Source: Xiheimicrobium sp033763395
GTDB lineage: Bacteria; Myxococcota; Myxococcia; Myxococcales; Myxococcaceae
Reading direction: 5' to 3'
Assembly: GCA_033763395.1 (NCBI GenBank)
Contig: JANRKQ010000219.1
Coordinates: 1-64,000, forward strand
Length of the DNA: 64,000 bases
In this document: positions 19,042 through 28,385 of the stretch, one piece after another
How positions within the stretch are numbered: position 1 is the first letter of the stretch
How the letters are laid out: each line of letters starts with the position of its first letter
The notes under the pieces: generated by a model
The model's database searches: none
What the model saw: the letters and a program-made list of their open reading frames with translations, nothing else
What the model was told of the DNA's origin: nothing
Position numbers and translations under genes: made by a program

Positions 19042-20586
19042 TCAGAGCCCGTCGTTCGGCTCGTCGGGCGGCGGCGCCTTCTTCTTGCCGGGCTCGGCGG
19101 GCGGCTCTTCCTTCTTGGGCTCCTCTTTCTTCGGCGCTGGCGGCGGTGGAGCGGCCCGTGCGGCGGGCTTCGGAGCAGGCTCGGCCTTCGGAGGAGGCGG
19201 CGCAGCCTTCGGAGGCGCGTCCTGCTTGGGCTCGTCCTTCTTCGCCTCACCCTTCTCGTCCTTCAGCGCGTCGGCGGCGGCCTTGCCCTTGGCCTCTTCC
19301 TGCTGCTTCTTGAACTCGGCCTCCTTCGCCTTGCGCTCTTCTTCCTTGGCCGCCTCTTCCTGCTTCTTCATCTCCTCTTCCATCTTCTTGGCTTCTTCTT
19401 CGGCCTTCTTCATCTCCTCGCGCTGGGTGATGACGGCCTCCTGCTCCTTGATGAGCTCGAAGACCTGGTGGTTGGCGCTGACCGAGGTCTCGCCCCCGGA
19501 GAGGCTGACGAACTGGCGGTAGTACGTGATCGCCTTCTCCGGGTCGCCCTTGAGCCCGATGATGATGCCGCGGTTGAGGTAGATGGCCGGCAGGTTCGAG
19601 TTGAGCTTCTGCGCGGCGTCATAGGCCTGCATCGCCTTGTCGAGCTGCCCCATGCCCTTGTACGCGACGCCCAGGTTGACGAGCGCCTCGGCGTTCGAGC
19701 CGTTCGCCTGGAGAATGCGCCGCACGTGCTCCTCGGCGCTGCCGTAGTCCTCCTGCGCGAAGGCCATCTTCGCCAGCTCGTAGTGCGCCGGGAGGAAGTC
19801 GTTGCGCGCGTCGACGGCCCGCTTGAACTGCACGCGCGCCTTCACGGGGTCCTTCTCGGCGAGGTTCAGCAGGCCCAGGGTGAAGTAGATCTCAGGGTCG
19901 TTCTCGTCGATCTTCGTCGCGCGCAGGGCAATGAGGCGGGCGAGCGAGAACTGCTTCTGCTCGTAGTGCACCGCCATCATCGTCTTGTAGGCCTGCAGCG
20001 TGCGCGGGTCGCGGAAGAGGGCCTCCTTCGCCAGCTCCAGCGCCTTGCCGCTCTCGCCACGCCGCCGGTGGATCTCCGCCAGCCGCGCGCGGCTCCCCGC
20101 GTCGTCGGGGTAGGTGTTCAAGATGTTCTCGTAGATGGCGACGGCGCCCTTCTCGTCACCCTGGTTCTGCGCGATGACGGCCAGGTTCTCGGCGGCCTGC
20201 CGCAGCGTCGGCTTCGACGCGAGCGCCTGCTTGTAGAGCGTGACCGCGTCCTTCGTCTTGCCCTGGCGCTCGGCGATGACGCCGAGGTTGTAGGTGGCCT
20301 CGGCCAGGTTGTCGTCCGCGTCGGCCGCGTTGCGGAACTTCTTCTCGAGGGTGGGCCAGTCGTACTGGCCCGACTTCTTCTGGGCCTCGAACGCCTTCAC
20401 CGCGTCTTCGAACAACAGCTTCGCCTTGCTCGAGATCTGCGGCGTCTCTTCGGTCTGCGCGACGTTGCCCGCGGTGCGCTTGACCTGCGGCCCGTCGACC
20501 TTCACCGCGCCCGACTCGGTCGTCTTGCACGCGGCCAGCGCGAGGGCCGCGAGCGCGAGGCTCACGCGGAGGTTGGTGATCGTCAC
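19042..20586 (-). CDS. gltE: GltE (AglT), TPR lipoprotein of gliding motility
   Basis: A 514-residue lipoprotein. GTG 20586 is the start, and its GTGA overlaps the stop of gltD by four bases, indicating translational coupling. The signal peptide has a lipobox LAAC with Cys20. Residues ~60-340 hold about eight TPRs (ATYNLGVIAERQGKTKDAVT, EALVNLGVAYKGMGQLDKAM). A charged coiled coil follows (about 365-430, KKAEEEAKKMEEEMKKQEE), then a Lys/Pro/Ala/Glu-rich tail. In Myxococcus, AglT/GltE is an outer-membrane-associated TPR lipoprotein required for A-motility. Domain order and neighbours agree with that assignment. Confidence 0.85.
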   Translation of the reverse strand: MTITNLRVSLALAALALAACKTTESGAVKVDGPQVKRTAGNVAQTEETPQISSKAKLLFEDAVKAFEAQKKSGQYDWPTLEKKFRNAADADDNLAEATYNLGVIAERQGKTKDAVTLYKQALASKPTLRQAAENLAVIAQNQGDEKGAVAIYENILNTYPDDAGSRARLAEIHRRRGESGKALELAKEALFRDPRTLQAYKTMMAVHYEQKQFSLARLIALRATKIDENDPEIYFTLGLLNLAEKDPVKARVQFKRAVDARNDFLPAHYELAKMAFAQEDYGSAEEHVRRILQANGSNAEALVNLGVAYKGMGQLDKAMQAYDAAQKLNSNLPAIYLNRGIIIGLKGDPEKAITYYRQFVSLSGGETSVSANHQVFELIKEQEAVITQREEMKKAEEEAKKMEEEMKKQEEAAKEEERKAKEAEFKKQQEEAKGKAAADALKDEKGEAKKDEPKQDAPPKAAPPPPKAEPAPKPAARAAPPPPAPKKEEPKKEEPPAEPGKKKAPPPDEPNDGL

Positions 20587-23500
20587 AGCGTGTCCTCCGG
20601 CTCGGCGTCGTTGCTCTTCTTGGCGGCAGGCGCCGGCGCGGGCTTCGGCGACGGCGAGGGCGCGGCCTTGGGCTTGGGCTCGACCTTCGCCTCGGGCTTG
20701 GACGGCGTGGAGAGATCGATCTCATCCCCCTGCCGAGGCGTGGCGTCGACGACGTTGCGGCCGATGCCAGAGGTGTTGCTCTTCAGCTCCGCGGCCTTCT
20801 CAGGCGAGATGACCGGCACCGTCTGAATCGTCGTCAGCAGGCCCTGACCGATCGACGCCGCCACCGCGTTCTCGGCGGGCTTCAGCTCGAAGGTCTCCTC
20901 GCCCATCCTGGGGAACAGGTCGGGCTTGTACTTGGTGCGCAGCATCTCGAGCGCCTTCGACGAGCAGGGGTTGAAGACGTCGAGCTCTTGCGACTTGGCG
21001 ACGGTGGCGGCGAAGGCCTCGGCGGCCTTGTCGCGCACGGGAGCGGCCTGCTGCTCGAACTGCGCCTTCACCTCGAACAGCAGATCCTCGGGGATGCCCT
21101 TGGGCACGGGCGGGTTCGAGAGCGCCTCGGCGAACTGGTCGTACGCCATGCCGATGCGCGCGAGCGCGCAGATGGCCGGGTCGGCCGACTTGAACTGCAC
21201 CGTCTTGGTGTACGTCTTCTGAATCTCTTCCAGGCCCTTGGCCTTGGTGTTGATCGACCCCTTGAGCTCACCGATGTTGGCGAGCGACGTCCACCGGAGC
21301 TTGAGGTTCGAGTAGCGCTTGAAGTCGTCTTCGTTCATCACGAACGAGGCGCGGGCCACCGCGTCGAGCGCCTGGATGTCGAGGGCCTCCTTCTGCTTCT
21401 TGTTCAGCTTCTCGTAGTAGTCGAGCACGCGAATGAAGATCTTCCGGGCGCCGGTCGCGTTCTTGAGCTTCTCCTCGTAGATCCAGGCGATACGGCCCTC
21501 GGCCCAGAGCAGCTTGCTCGGGTCCTTGATCTGGTCCTTCTCGTACTCCTCGTAGAGCTTCTGGGCCTTGGTCCAAAGGCCCATCTTCTCGTGCAGATCG
21601 ATGATGGACTTGGTGACGGCCTCTGCGTCCTTCGATTTGGGCCACAGCTCGAGGTACTTCTCGCGGTTCTTGAGCGCCTGCTTGTATTGCCCAAGGCCGT
21701 CGCGGAAGACGCCAGCGTTGTACAGCGCATCCTGGGCCTTCTGCTCTTCCCAGACCTGCTCCGGCTGGGCGGCCGCGGCGGCGTCCTTCTTGCCCTTGGG
21801 CGCGGCCTTCTTGCCCGCGGGGCCCTTCGACTTCTCGTAGGCCGCGGCGTAGCGCTCGTAGTGATCGGCCGCGTCGCTGAAGTCGGCCACGGCCTCGTAC
21901 CCCTCGGCCAGCGCGTACAGCGTCTTCGGCACGTACTGCGACTTCGGGTACCGGCTGATGAGCTGCTTGCGCACCTCGATGGCGCGGTCGAGCATCTTGG
22001 CGTTGAAGTAGTCGATCGACGCGTTGTACAGCGCCTTGTCGGCGAGGTCTGACTTCGGCCAGTCCTGCACGAAGGCCATGTAGGCGTCGGCGGCCTTGGC
22101 GTACTCGTTCTTCGCCTCGAGCTGATTGATGAGCTTGAAGGAGGACTGCTCGATGAGCTTGGCGAGGTCCTCGCGGAACTTGCCGACGGCGAGCTTCTCT
22201 TCGGCGTAGAACTTCTTCGCCCACTCGTTCACCTTCGCCCAGTCCTGGAGGATGTTGTACGAATCGAGCACGAGGTTGGCCGCGATCTCACCGGCGCGGT
22301 CCCCGTTCTCGAACTTGTACTCGGGGTACTTGAGCGCGATGTCTGCGAAGCGCTGCACCGCCTCGTCGAGGTAGTTGTAGTCGTAGTAGATCTTCGCGGC
22401 CTTGTAGGCGATCTCGACCTTCTTATCGCCCTTCTCGATGTACTTGAGATAGCGCTCGCAGGCCTCGAGGAGCGCCTGCTTCGTGGGCGGAATGGCCGCC
22501 TTCTTCGTCGGGTCCGCCGCGGGAGCCGCCTTGCCAGCCTCGGCGGTCGCCTGCTCCTTCACCACCGAGTCCCAGGCGAGGATCGAGTTGTACGCGGCGT
22601 TGTTCATCCACTTGCCGGGCTTGCCGGCCGCGCCGCCGTCGCCCTTCTTCTCGACCCGCGCCACGTCCTGCAGCATGACGCGCGTGTATTCTTCTGCGGC
22701 CTTCTGGTACTTGCTCAGGTTGTCGTTGAGCAGCTCGGCCCAGAAGAAGCGCAGGTCGTACGCCTTCGGGTTGTCTGGGAAGAGCGTGAGGTAGTCGGCG
22801 TACACCTCGTTCGCGAAGCCGAAGGTCTCGTCGTCGCGCGTCTTCTTCGCCTCGTTGTGCCAGTTCACCGCGAGGTTCGAGATGGTGCGCTCGGACAGCT
22901 CGCGCGCCTCGTCGAGCGCCTTCTTGTCCTTGTCGTCCATCTTCGGGTTGCCCTTCATCACCCCGTCCATGATGGTGACGAGGCGGCGCACCTGGGTGAC
23001 GGTCATGCGCTTGTTGCCCGCGCGCATGATGCAGTCGACGATCTTGCCCTGGAAGCCGGGCGCGTCGGGCGCGGTCGGGCGCTCCTTGATGAGCATGTCG
23101 TAGGTGAGCGCGGCTTCCTTGTCCTTGCCGTCCTCGTAGTAGAGGTTGGCAAGCTGCTTCGTCATGAGCCGCAGGTCGTCGGCCTTCTTGGCGAGCTTGC
23201 TGAACTTGTCCTTCGCCTCGTTCGGGGTGCCGCCGCCGCGTGAGTAGGCGCGCACGTAGTCGTTGCGGGCTTCCTTCACGAGGCCGGCGCGCTTCGACTT
23301 GCCCTTGCCCTCGACCTCTTCGGTGCCCGTGATGTCCGCGTAGAGCACGACGGACTTGAACTGGTCCATCGCCTTCTCGTAGTCGGCCATGTTGAAATAA
23401 CACCACCCCTGCTTGTACAGCGCATAGCCGTACACCTGATTCTCGGGGAACTTGGCGGCACTCTTGTAGTTCTCGAGGGCCTTCTCGAGCATGTCTCGTT

Positions 23501-24242
23501 TGCCCTTCGAGTTGTTGAAGTAGTACTCGCCGACGGCCAGGTACGCGTCAGGCAGGTACTTCGACTTCTGGTACTTCTCGATGAGCCGCTTGTATGAAGC
23601 GAGCGCCTTTTTCTGGTTCTTCTCGTCCGACGAGTCCATCAGGTTGAGGCCCAGGAAGTAGAGGACCTCGTCGGTGCGCTCGTAGTCTTTGTACTCCTGC
23701 ACAATCTGGAAGTACTTCTCGACGGCCGAGTCGGCGAACTCCTTCGACTTCGCCATCAGCTCGGCCTTCTCGGCCTCGGCGCGCGCGATGCCGGCCTCGT
23801 CCTTCGAGTTCATCGCGCGGATCTTGTCGTCGTCCTTGCGGTTGGCCTCGAAGAAGTAGGCCTTCGACTCTTCCCAGTAGAGCTCGCCGAGGCGGAACAA
23901 GAGGCCCGGCTTCTCCTTCTTGTCGGTCGACAGCTCGATGATCTTCGAGAGGTCGGTGATCTGCGCGCGGCGCTTCTCGGCCACCTGCAGCTCGACGTCG
24001 AGCCGGAACGCGTCGTACGTCAGCGTGGGCGCGTCTTCTTCCTTCTTCTTCTTGCGCGTGATGTCGCCGGCGAGCGACTTGTCGGGCGCGATCGAGGTCT
24101 CTTTCTTCTTCAGCTCGGCGTCGACCGCCTCCTTCTTCGAGGCGGACTGGGCGAGGGCCACCGGAGCGGCGAGGAACGTGCACGCCAACGCGCCGACGAG
24201 GGCGTGGCGAAGCGAGCAGAACGGGAGGGACGGAAGACGCAT
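20583..24242 (-). CDS. gltD: GltD (AgmU), large exported TPR protein of gliding motility
   Basis: A 1219-residue protein, nearly the same length as Myxococcus AgmU (about 1218). I chose ATG 24242 (MRLPSLPFCSLRHALVGALA) because it starts a good signal peptide ending VALAQS; a start 12 codons upstream would add Arg/Pro before it. The mature protein is built of TPR/YbgF-like helical repeats (YALYKQGWCYFNMADYEKAM, KTLYALAEGYEAVADFSDAA) with Lys/Ala-rich inserts near 830 and a Pro/Ala/Lys-rich C-terminal tail. AgmU is a Glt component that moves with the motility complexes and acts in the envelope. It is the first gene of the block in the direction of transcription, and a promoter candidate lies about 100 bases upstream. 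Confidence 0.87.
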   Translation of the reverse strand: MRLPSLPFCSLRHALVGALACTFLAAPVALAQSASKKEAVDAELKKKETSIAPDKSLAGDITRKKKKEEDAPTLTYDAFRLDVELQVAEKRRAQITDLSKIIELSTDKKEKPGLLFRLGELYWEESKAYFFEANRKDDDKIRAMNSKDEAGIARAEAEKAELMAKSKEFADSAVEKYFQIVQEYKDYERTDEVLYFLGLNLMDSSDEKNQKKALASYKRLIEKYQKSKYLPDAYLAVGEYYFNNSKGKRDMLEKALENYKSAAKFPENQVYGYALYKQGWCYFNMADYEKAMDQFKSVVLYADITGTEEVEGKGKSKRAGLVKEARNDYVRAYSRGGGTPNEAKDKFSKLAKKADDLRLMTKQLANLYYEDGKDKEAALTYDMLIKERPTAPDAPGFQGKIVDCIMRAGNKRMTVTQVRRLVTIMDGVMKGNPKMDDKDKKALDEARELSERTISNLAVNWHNEAKKTRDDETFGFANEVYADYLTLFPDNPKAYDLRFFWAELLNDNLSKYQKAAEEYTRVMLQDVARVEKKGDGGAAGKPGKWMNNAAYNSILAWDSVVKEQATAEAGKAAPAADPTKKAAIPPTKQALLEACERYLKYIEKGDKKVEIAYKAAKIYYDYNYLDEAVQRFADIALKYPEYKFENGDRAGEIAANLVLDSYNILQDWAKVNEWAKKFYAEEKLAVGKFREDLAKLIEQSSFKLINQLEAKNEYAKAADAYMAFVQDWPKSDLADKALYNASIDYFNAKMLDRAIEVRKQLISRYPKSQYVPKTLYALAEGYEAVADFSDAADHYERYAAAYEKSKGPAGKKAAPKGKKDAAAAAQPEQVWEEQKAQDALYNAGVFRDGLGQYKQALKNREKYLELWPKSKDAEAVTKSIIDLHEKMGLWTKAQKLYEEYEKDQIKDPSKLLWAEGRIAWIYEEKLKNATGARKIFIRVLDYYEKLNKKQKEALDIQALDAVARASFVMNEDDFKRYSNLKLRWTSLANIGELKGSINTKAKGLEEIQKTYTKTVQFKSADPAICALARIGMAYDQFAEALSNPPVPKGIPEDLLFEVKAQFEQQAAPVRDKAAEAFAATVAKSQELDVFNPCSSKALEMLRTKYKPDLFPRMGEETFELKPAENAVAASIGQGLLTTIQTVPVISPEKAAELKSNTSGIGRNVVDATPRQGDEIDLSTPSKPEAKVEPKPKAAPSPSPKPAPAPAAKKSNDAEPEDTL

Positions 24243-24342
24243 GGACTGTTCCCGAGGCAAGGGCCGGTACGAGTGCATCGAAACTTGCAGAGGAGCCGCT
24301 TCAACTCACGGCCCCACTCCTTCAACCCTTTGGAGGTGGGGG

Positions 24343-24372
24343 ATTGTCGCCGCTGTGCGCCTGAACGGTCAA
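24343..24372 (-). promoter_or_regulatory. Candidate promoter of the gltD-led gliding operon
   Basis: On the minus strand TTGACC (24372-24367) and GACAAT (24348-24343) are 18 bases apart. The site lies in the 143-base gap upstream of gltD and would give a leader of about 90 bases. The -35 matches consensus at 5 of 6 positions and the -10 at 4 of 6. Motif match only. Confidence 0.4.
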
Positions 24373-24385
24373 GCAATCCGCGCGG

Positions 24386-25180
24386 CTAACGCCCAAGGGC
24401 CTCGAGCAGCCGCCGCGCGGCGCCCACCTTGCGCACGTCGTCGCCGACCGTCACCGACAGCTCGATCGAGGGATCGCGGGCGAGCAGCGACGTCAGCAGC
24501 CAACGGTCGATGTCGGGCGGCACCTCGACCCGGGTGCCCTTTCCGCACGGAAAGACCCCGGCGCTCACCGCGAGGAGCGTCGCGACATGGAGCTCGGCCG
24601 AAGCCTCGTCGCTGAGCCTGTCGCCGCAGTCCCGCGCGAGGAGGAAGTCTGGCGTCACCTCCACGCTTCGGCGGGGCCCAAGCTGCCGGAACCGCGCCCA
24701 CTCGAGCACGTCGACTGGCCCCGTCGGCCGCCATCGGACGCGGGTCGGGGCCACCAGGGCCGCCGTCGCCGCAAGCGCCTCGTCGAGCGGACCTTCGAGG
24801 TCGAGCGCCACCGCGCGACTGCCCCGCCACCGACGCAGCACCTCGGGCCAGCGCGGGTCGGGGCGCAGCCAGAAGCCCGCGCGCGGAGCGGCCGCCATCG
24901 CCTGCCCATCGACCTTCGACAGGGGCGCACGCAGCTGCACGAAGGACGCCTCGAAGCGCGAGAGCGTGGTCAGCGTCGAGTCGCGCAGCGTGTTGCTGCG
25001 GGTGGTGAGCCAGAGCGTGACGAGCGGCCTGGCGAGCACGCGCAAGACGTCGGGCTCGAGGTCTTCGCTGGCGATCACATGGACGACGACGGAACGCCCG
25101 ACGACGAGGTCGGGGCTGCCGGTCGGCAGCGGCCGCTGGTCCTGGGCGAGGGCCAGCTGGGCCAGCAGCACGACGAGCAC
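24386..25180 (-). CDS. Exported protein of unknown function
   Basis: A 264-residue protein, not recognised. GTG 25180 lies one base after the stop of the FecR-domain gene and begins a hydrophobic signal sequence (VLVVLLAQLALAQ). A GTG 13 codons upstream (25219) would add a basic n-region and is also possible. The mature part is Arg/Leu-rich with alpha/beta character (SVVVHVIASEDLEPDVLRVLARP...), a single cysteine pair (RDCGDR and FPCGK) and no catalytic motif that I know. It is the last gene of the FlgT/FecR cassette and stands immediately upstream of the gliding block, so it is likely periplasmic and may function with either group. Confidence 0.7.
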   Translation of the reverse strand: MLVVLLAQLALAQDQRPLPTGSPDLVVGRSVVVHVIASEDLEPDVLRVLARPLVTLWLTTRSNTLRDSTLTTLSRFEASFVQLRAPLSKVDGQAMAAAPRAGFWLRPDPRWPEVLRRWRGSRAVALDLEGPLDEALAATAALVAPTRVRWRPTGPVDVLEWARFRQLGPRRSVEVTPDFLLARDCGDRLSDEASAELHVATLLAVSAGVFPCGKGTRVEVPPDIDRWLLTSLLARDPSIELSVTVGDDVRKVGAARRLLEALGR

Positions 25181-25181
25181 G

Positions 25182-25913
25182 CTACTGGTTCTTCTCGATC
25201 CACTTCGCGAAGGCGTCACGCTTCGCCGCTTCCTCGAACTGCACGACGTCCCAGAGGTCGACGCCGACGATGAGCTGCTGGTTGGCCTGGAGCTCGACGA
25301 ACTTCTTCTCCCACTCGTCGGCGCTCACCTCGGTCGGGCCTGCCACCTGCTGCCGGGGACCACTCGGAACCCTGGCCGCTTTCGTGGCCGTGGTGCTGGT
25401 CTTGATGACCATGTCGGTCGGCTTCACCGCCACCACCCCTTCGACGATGCGAACGATCGACGCCCTCCGGGCCTTGGGCGGCTTGGCGGCGGCGACCATC
25501 TTCTCGGCGTCGATGCGGAACACGGTGCCGCGCACGCCGGCGACCGCGCGCTCGGTCGACACCTCGTAGCCCGCGCCGCCGATGGCCTTCTTCACCTTGG
25601 TCCACAGGCTGCCGGACTGGAGGAAGGCCTTGAACCCCTTGCGCTCCTGGCCCTCGAACTCGGCCTCGGTGATCTCGAGCTTCGAGCCGGGCGCGAGCAT
25701 GATGACGCTCTCGTCGGTGAGCACCAGCTTGAGGTTCCCGCTCTCGACGGAGATGAGGTCGCCCAGCTCGATGGCAGCGTCTTTCGCGAGGGGCACGGCC
25801 TTGCCGCCCTTCGGCGTGCGCGTCGCAGCGCCCTCGACGACCGCCACCTTGCCTACGTCAGCCAGGGCGAGCGTCGCCGCCAGCGCCGCTGCGACTGCGA
25901 GAAACCGGTTCAT
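25182..25913 (-). CDS. FecR-domain exported protein
   Basis: A 243-residue protein. ATG 25913 is used because it starts a signal peptide (MNRFLAVAAALAATLALA) and overlaps the previous stop in ATGA. The frame is open further upstream, but that sequence is antisense-like. The mature protein has a FecR domain (VAVVEGAATRTPKGGKAVPL, IMLAPGSKLEITEAEF, YEVSTERAVAGVRGTVFRID), a beta-helical or LysM-associated module used in bacteria for envelope sensing and signalling. There is no transmembrane anchor and no sigma factor gene nearby, so this is not a classical FecIR pair. The C-terminal part is helical (about 185-243). It is co-transcribed with the PEGA-like lipoprotein and the FlgT-like gene. Confidence 0.8.
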   Translation of the reverse strand: MNRFLAVAAALAATLALADVGKVAVVEGAATRTPKGGKAVPLAKDAAIELGDLISVESGNLKLVLTDESVIMLAPGSKLEITEAEFEGQERKGFKAFLQSGSLWTKVKKAIGGAGYEVSTERAVAGVRGTVFRIDAEKMVAAAKPPKARRASIVRIVEGVVAVKPTDMVIKTSTTATKAARVPSGPRQQVAGPTEVSADEWEKKFVELQANQQLIVGVDLWDVVQFEEAAKRDAFAKWIEKNQ

Positions 25914-26266
25914 CGAGTGCCTCCATTCGGCGTGAGCGTGACGGTCATCACCACGCGAGTCTCGTCCGCCGCCAGCCACGTCTCCCACGTCCCGAACCCC
26001 GACTTCTTCACCACCACGTGCCTCGGTGAGCGCCCGATCTTGAGTCCGCGCGGCTCGCCGCCGAAGTCCGAGCAGAGGCCCTGGCTGACTCCGTCGAGCG
26101 CCACCTCGGCGTCCGTCGGGGTGCACTTCAGCACCAGCTCGCCTGCGCCTGAGACGCGCACCGGCGCCCGGACCTGCGGCACCTGCGGTAACTCAGGCAG
26201 CCGCACCGGGTTGGCCGTCGTGGAGCACCCCAGCAGGCCCATGACGCTCACGAGCGCTCGCTTCAC
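25910..26266 (-). CDS. Small lipoprotein with PEGA-like domain
   Basis: A 118-residue lipoprotein. The signal peptide MKRALVSVMGLLGC has its lipobox Cys at 14. A Pro/Val-rich spacer (LPELPQVPQVRAPVRV) leads to a small beta-domain (VLKCTPTDAEVALDGVSQGL, then HVVVKKSGFGTWE) that fits the PEGA repeat (surface beta-fold, often in S-layer or envelope proteins). Its ATG overlaps the stop of the FlgT-like gene and its own stop overlaps the start of the FecR gene (ATGA), so the three are translationally coupled. Probably anchored in the outer membrane. Confidence 0.75.
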   Translation of the reverse strand: MKRALVSVMGLLGCSTTANPVRLPELPQVPQVRAPVRVSGAGELVLKCTPTDAEVALDGVSQGLCSDFGGEPRGLKIGRSPRHVVVKKSGFGTWETWLAADETRVVMTVTLTPNGGTR

Positions 26267-27477
26267 TTCCCGACGTTGATTTCGACTGTGTTGGTCGTGG
26301 CTGCGACGACCTCGAGCTTCCTCTTCTTGAAGGTCGAGGATTCGACCAACTCGGCAAATTCGCTCGTGACGCCTGCGTAGGTCACGCGGTAGCTGGCAAC
26401 TCCCTTGGCAAAATCGCCCTGGTCTATCGCTCGAACCCCCTTGAGGGTCTCGAGCGACTTGCGAAAGTCCTTCGCTGCCCCGAATGATTCAAGTCCACGG
26501 ACGCTGACTGAGACCTCGACACCGTTCACTGCACGGTTGCGGAGGTGCTCCGTGACGGCCTTCCGAACCTCCGCGATGATGTCTGCTTTCCTATCTTCAA
26601 CGACGTTGAAGACTGACCGCTCATAAGACATCGCGAAAGCGCCAAGGGCCTTGGTGTCCGTTTCCGCCGACCCCTTCTTGTAAAGGCGACCTGTGAAGCG
26701 TTTGATCTGAGCGCCCGAGTCCGTCGCAAATACAGTCAGCTCATACTCTCCGCTGACAGGGAAGAGCGTCTGGGTCCCGTCTGGCTTGCGCCCACCCATC
26801 AAGAATCCATCAGGGCTGAGGTGGCGCATCGTCACGCTTCCCGACACCACATATTGGACCTTGGCGACTTCAGCGAGTTCCCGAGCTTGCCCCCCGGTGA
26901 GGGAGACCCCCGCCGCGAGAGTGAGCTTTCCGGAGTTCGCGATGCTCTCATTGCGAATGTCCCAACCGTCTGCCTGCATCGCGTTGGACAGCGCAACCTC
27001 GAGGTTCTTCGTGGTGAGAACAGCGTTGGTCTTGGTTTCTCCGTTCTCGACGAGGGTCTGCTCGTTCAAGAGGACGATGGCAGTTGGTCGCCCGGATCGC
27101 TTCACGAGATCCCGTGCAGCTTGAATGTCCTTATCGAGGTTCTCCGTGATGACTTCAGCCTTCACCTTGACCGAGACGACTCCCTTCTCGACCTTCTTCG
27201 AAATCAGCTCGGACGCCTTCACGTAACCCGACGTGTTCGCGAAGACCTGGTCGCGGACGATTTGGTTGTTAACCGCGAGCGAGTCTGCGTCGAGTCGAAC
27301 GCCTGCCGCCTGTTCGACGGCGCTGCGGAGCGCGAGGCCTCTGGCCTCCTCGAAAGCCTTGGCCTCGTCCTTGTTGACGATGGCAGCTTCCCCAAACCCC
27401 TCCTTCACAACGACCGACGCCACCTGAGCCAGCGCCAACGACGCAACGAGCAAAGCGGAGACCGAGAGTGTGCGCAT
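26263..27477 (-). CDS. FlgT-like exported protein
   Basis: A 404-residue exported protein starting at ATG 27477 (MRTLSVSALLVASLALA signal peptide). The N-terminal part (about 20-115) matches the FlgT N-terminal / LPP20-like fold: EARGLALRSAVEQAAGVRLD, VNNQIVRDQVFANTSGYVKA, then VSVKVKAEV. The middle (about 125-290) resembles a CsgG/TolB_N-type fold with AREL-AEVAKVQYVVSGSVTM. A third beta-rich domain ends the protein. In Vibrio, FlgT forms part of the outer-membrane H-ring of the flagellum. There are no flagellar genes here; the neighbours are an LPP20-like gene upstream (13-base gap) and a PEGA lipoprotein downstream (overlap). The local base composition from about 26.4 to 27.4 kb is less GC-rich than its neighbours. 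A start 16 codons upstream is possible but lacks a signal-peptide-like sequence. Confidence 0.72.
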   Translation of the reverse strand: MRTLSVSALLVASLALAQVASVVVKEGFGEAAIVNKDEAKAFEEARGLALRSAVEQAAGVRLDADSLAVNNQIVRDQVFANTSGYVKASELISKKVEKGVVSVKVKAEVITENLDKDIQAARDLVKRSGRPTAIVLLNEQTLVENGETKTNAVLTTKNLEVALSNAMQADGWDIRNESIANSGKLTLAAGVSLTGGQARELAEVAKVQYVVSGSVTMRHLSPDGFLMGGRKPDGTQTLFPVSGEYELTVFATDSGAQIKRFTGRLYKKGSAETDTKALGAFAMSYERSVFNVVEDRKADIIAEVRKAVTEHLRNRAVNGVEVSVSVRGLESFGAAKDFRKSLETLKGVRAIDQGDFAKGVASYRVTYAGVTSEFAELVESSTFKKRKLEVVAATTNTVEINVGK

Positions 27478-27490
27478 GGTGCGTGCTTCC

Positions 27491-28348
27491 TCAGTTGAAG
27501 ACGATGACGACCTTGCCCTGGGCAAGGAACGGTGGGTTCGCCGAAGCCAGCTTCTTCGCTTCGTCCGCGGACAGGAGCACGTCAGAGCCGCTCGCCTTCG
27601 CGGCCTTCACGACCAGCGGCTTGTCGCCGGCCTTCATGCTCTTCTTCGCCTCTTCGAGCGACTGCACGTACGCCGCGACGCCGGTCGTCTTGCGTGCCTC
27701 GGGCGAGAGCGAATCGACGCTGTAGACCGGCTTGCCAGCGTCATCGAGGACGCGCGGCATGAGGGCCGGCAGCAGCTTGAGCCCGCGCGCGTCGATCACC
27801 AGGCCCGTCCCGAGCTCGGCCGACACGACCTCGTCGGGCGCCTTCGCGTCGGCGGGCTTCTCGGTGGGCTTGACGGGCTCGGGTGGCTTCACCGCGCCCT
27901 TCGCCGGAACCGCGAGCAGCTGCGTCGCATCGGGGTCGAGAATGTCGGTCAGCATCGCCACCGGCACCTCGATGTCGATCTCGACGCCGTTGTCCGAGAA
28001 GTAGCGCTTGTTGGCGACGGTGTAGCCCTTCACCACGCCCTCGACGCGCGCGCGCACCGAGTCGTCCCTCATCACGTCATCCATCTTGCGGGAGCCGTCG
28101 ACCTGCACCCCCTTCACCTGGGACAAGAGGTTGCGGAAAGCATCGAGCAGCGCCGCACGCTCGGCTCCGAGCCGGGCCTGGGCGGGGCTCGACGCCTTCA
28201 TGTCGGGGGCTCCCGCGCCGGTCGCGCGGATCACCTGGCCCTGCCAGTTCACGCCCTGAGGGGGCCGCTGGGCCTCTTTGCTGTCCTTCTGCTGGGCCAC
28301 GGCAAACACCGATGCCGCGACCACTGCGACGACGACCAGACGCTTCAC
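27491..28348 (-). CDS. LPP20/FlgP-like exported protein
   Basis: A 285-residue protein with signal peptide MKRLVVVAVVAASVFAVAQ and no lipobox cysteine. Residues ~35-140 fit the LPP20 pattern: GQVIRATGAGAPD, ARLGAERAALLDAFRNLLSQ, VKGVQVDGSRKMDDVM, VEGVVKGYTV. LPP20-family proteins include the Vibrio/Campylobacter disk protein FlgP. A Pro/Lys/Glu spacer (about 155-180) leads to a second domain with VIDARGLKLLPALMPRVLDD and VYSVDSL, a pattern seen in LPP20-associated proteins. It is the first gene of the cassette, 13 bases ahead of the FlgT-like gene, and has a promoter candidate directly upstream. Likely periplasmic or outer-membrane associated. Confidence 0.72.
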   Translation of the reverse strand: MKRLVVVAVVAASVFAVAQQKDSKEAQRPPQGVNWQGQVIRATGAGAPDMKASSPAQARLGAERAALLDAFRNLLSQVKGVQVDGSRKMDDVMRDDSVRARVEGVVKGYTVANKRYFSDNGVEIDIEVPVAMLTDILDPDATQLLAVPAKGAVKPPEPVKPTEKPADAKAPDEVVSAELGTGLVIDARGLKLLPALMPRVLDDAGKPVYSVDSLSPEARKTTGVAAYVQSLEEAKKSMKAGDKPLVVKAAKASGSDVLLSADEAKKLASANPPFLAQGKVVIVFN

Positions 28349-28385
28349 GGGACTCCCCCTTGATGGGTTCGACGACGACGTGCGG

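Noticed and set aside
24423..26279. Long plus-strand frame opposite the FecR and unknown exported genes
   Set aside because: Antisense composition and no recognised domain, while the minus-strand genes have signal peptides and coupled starts.
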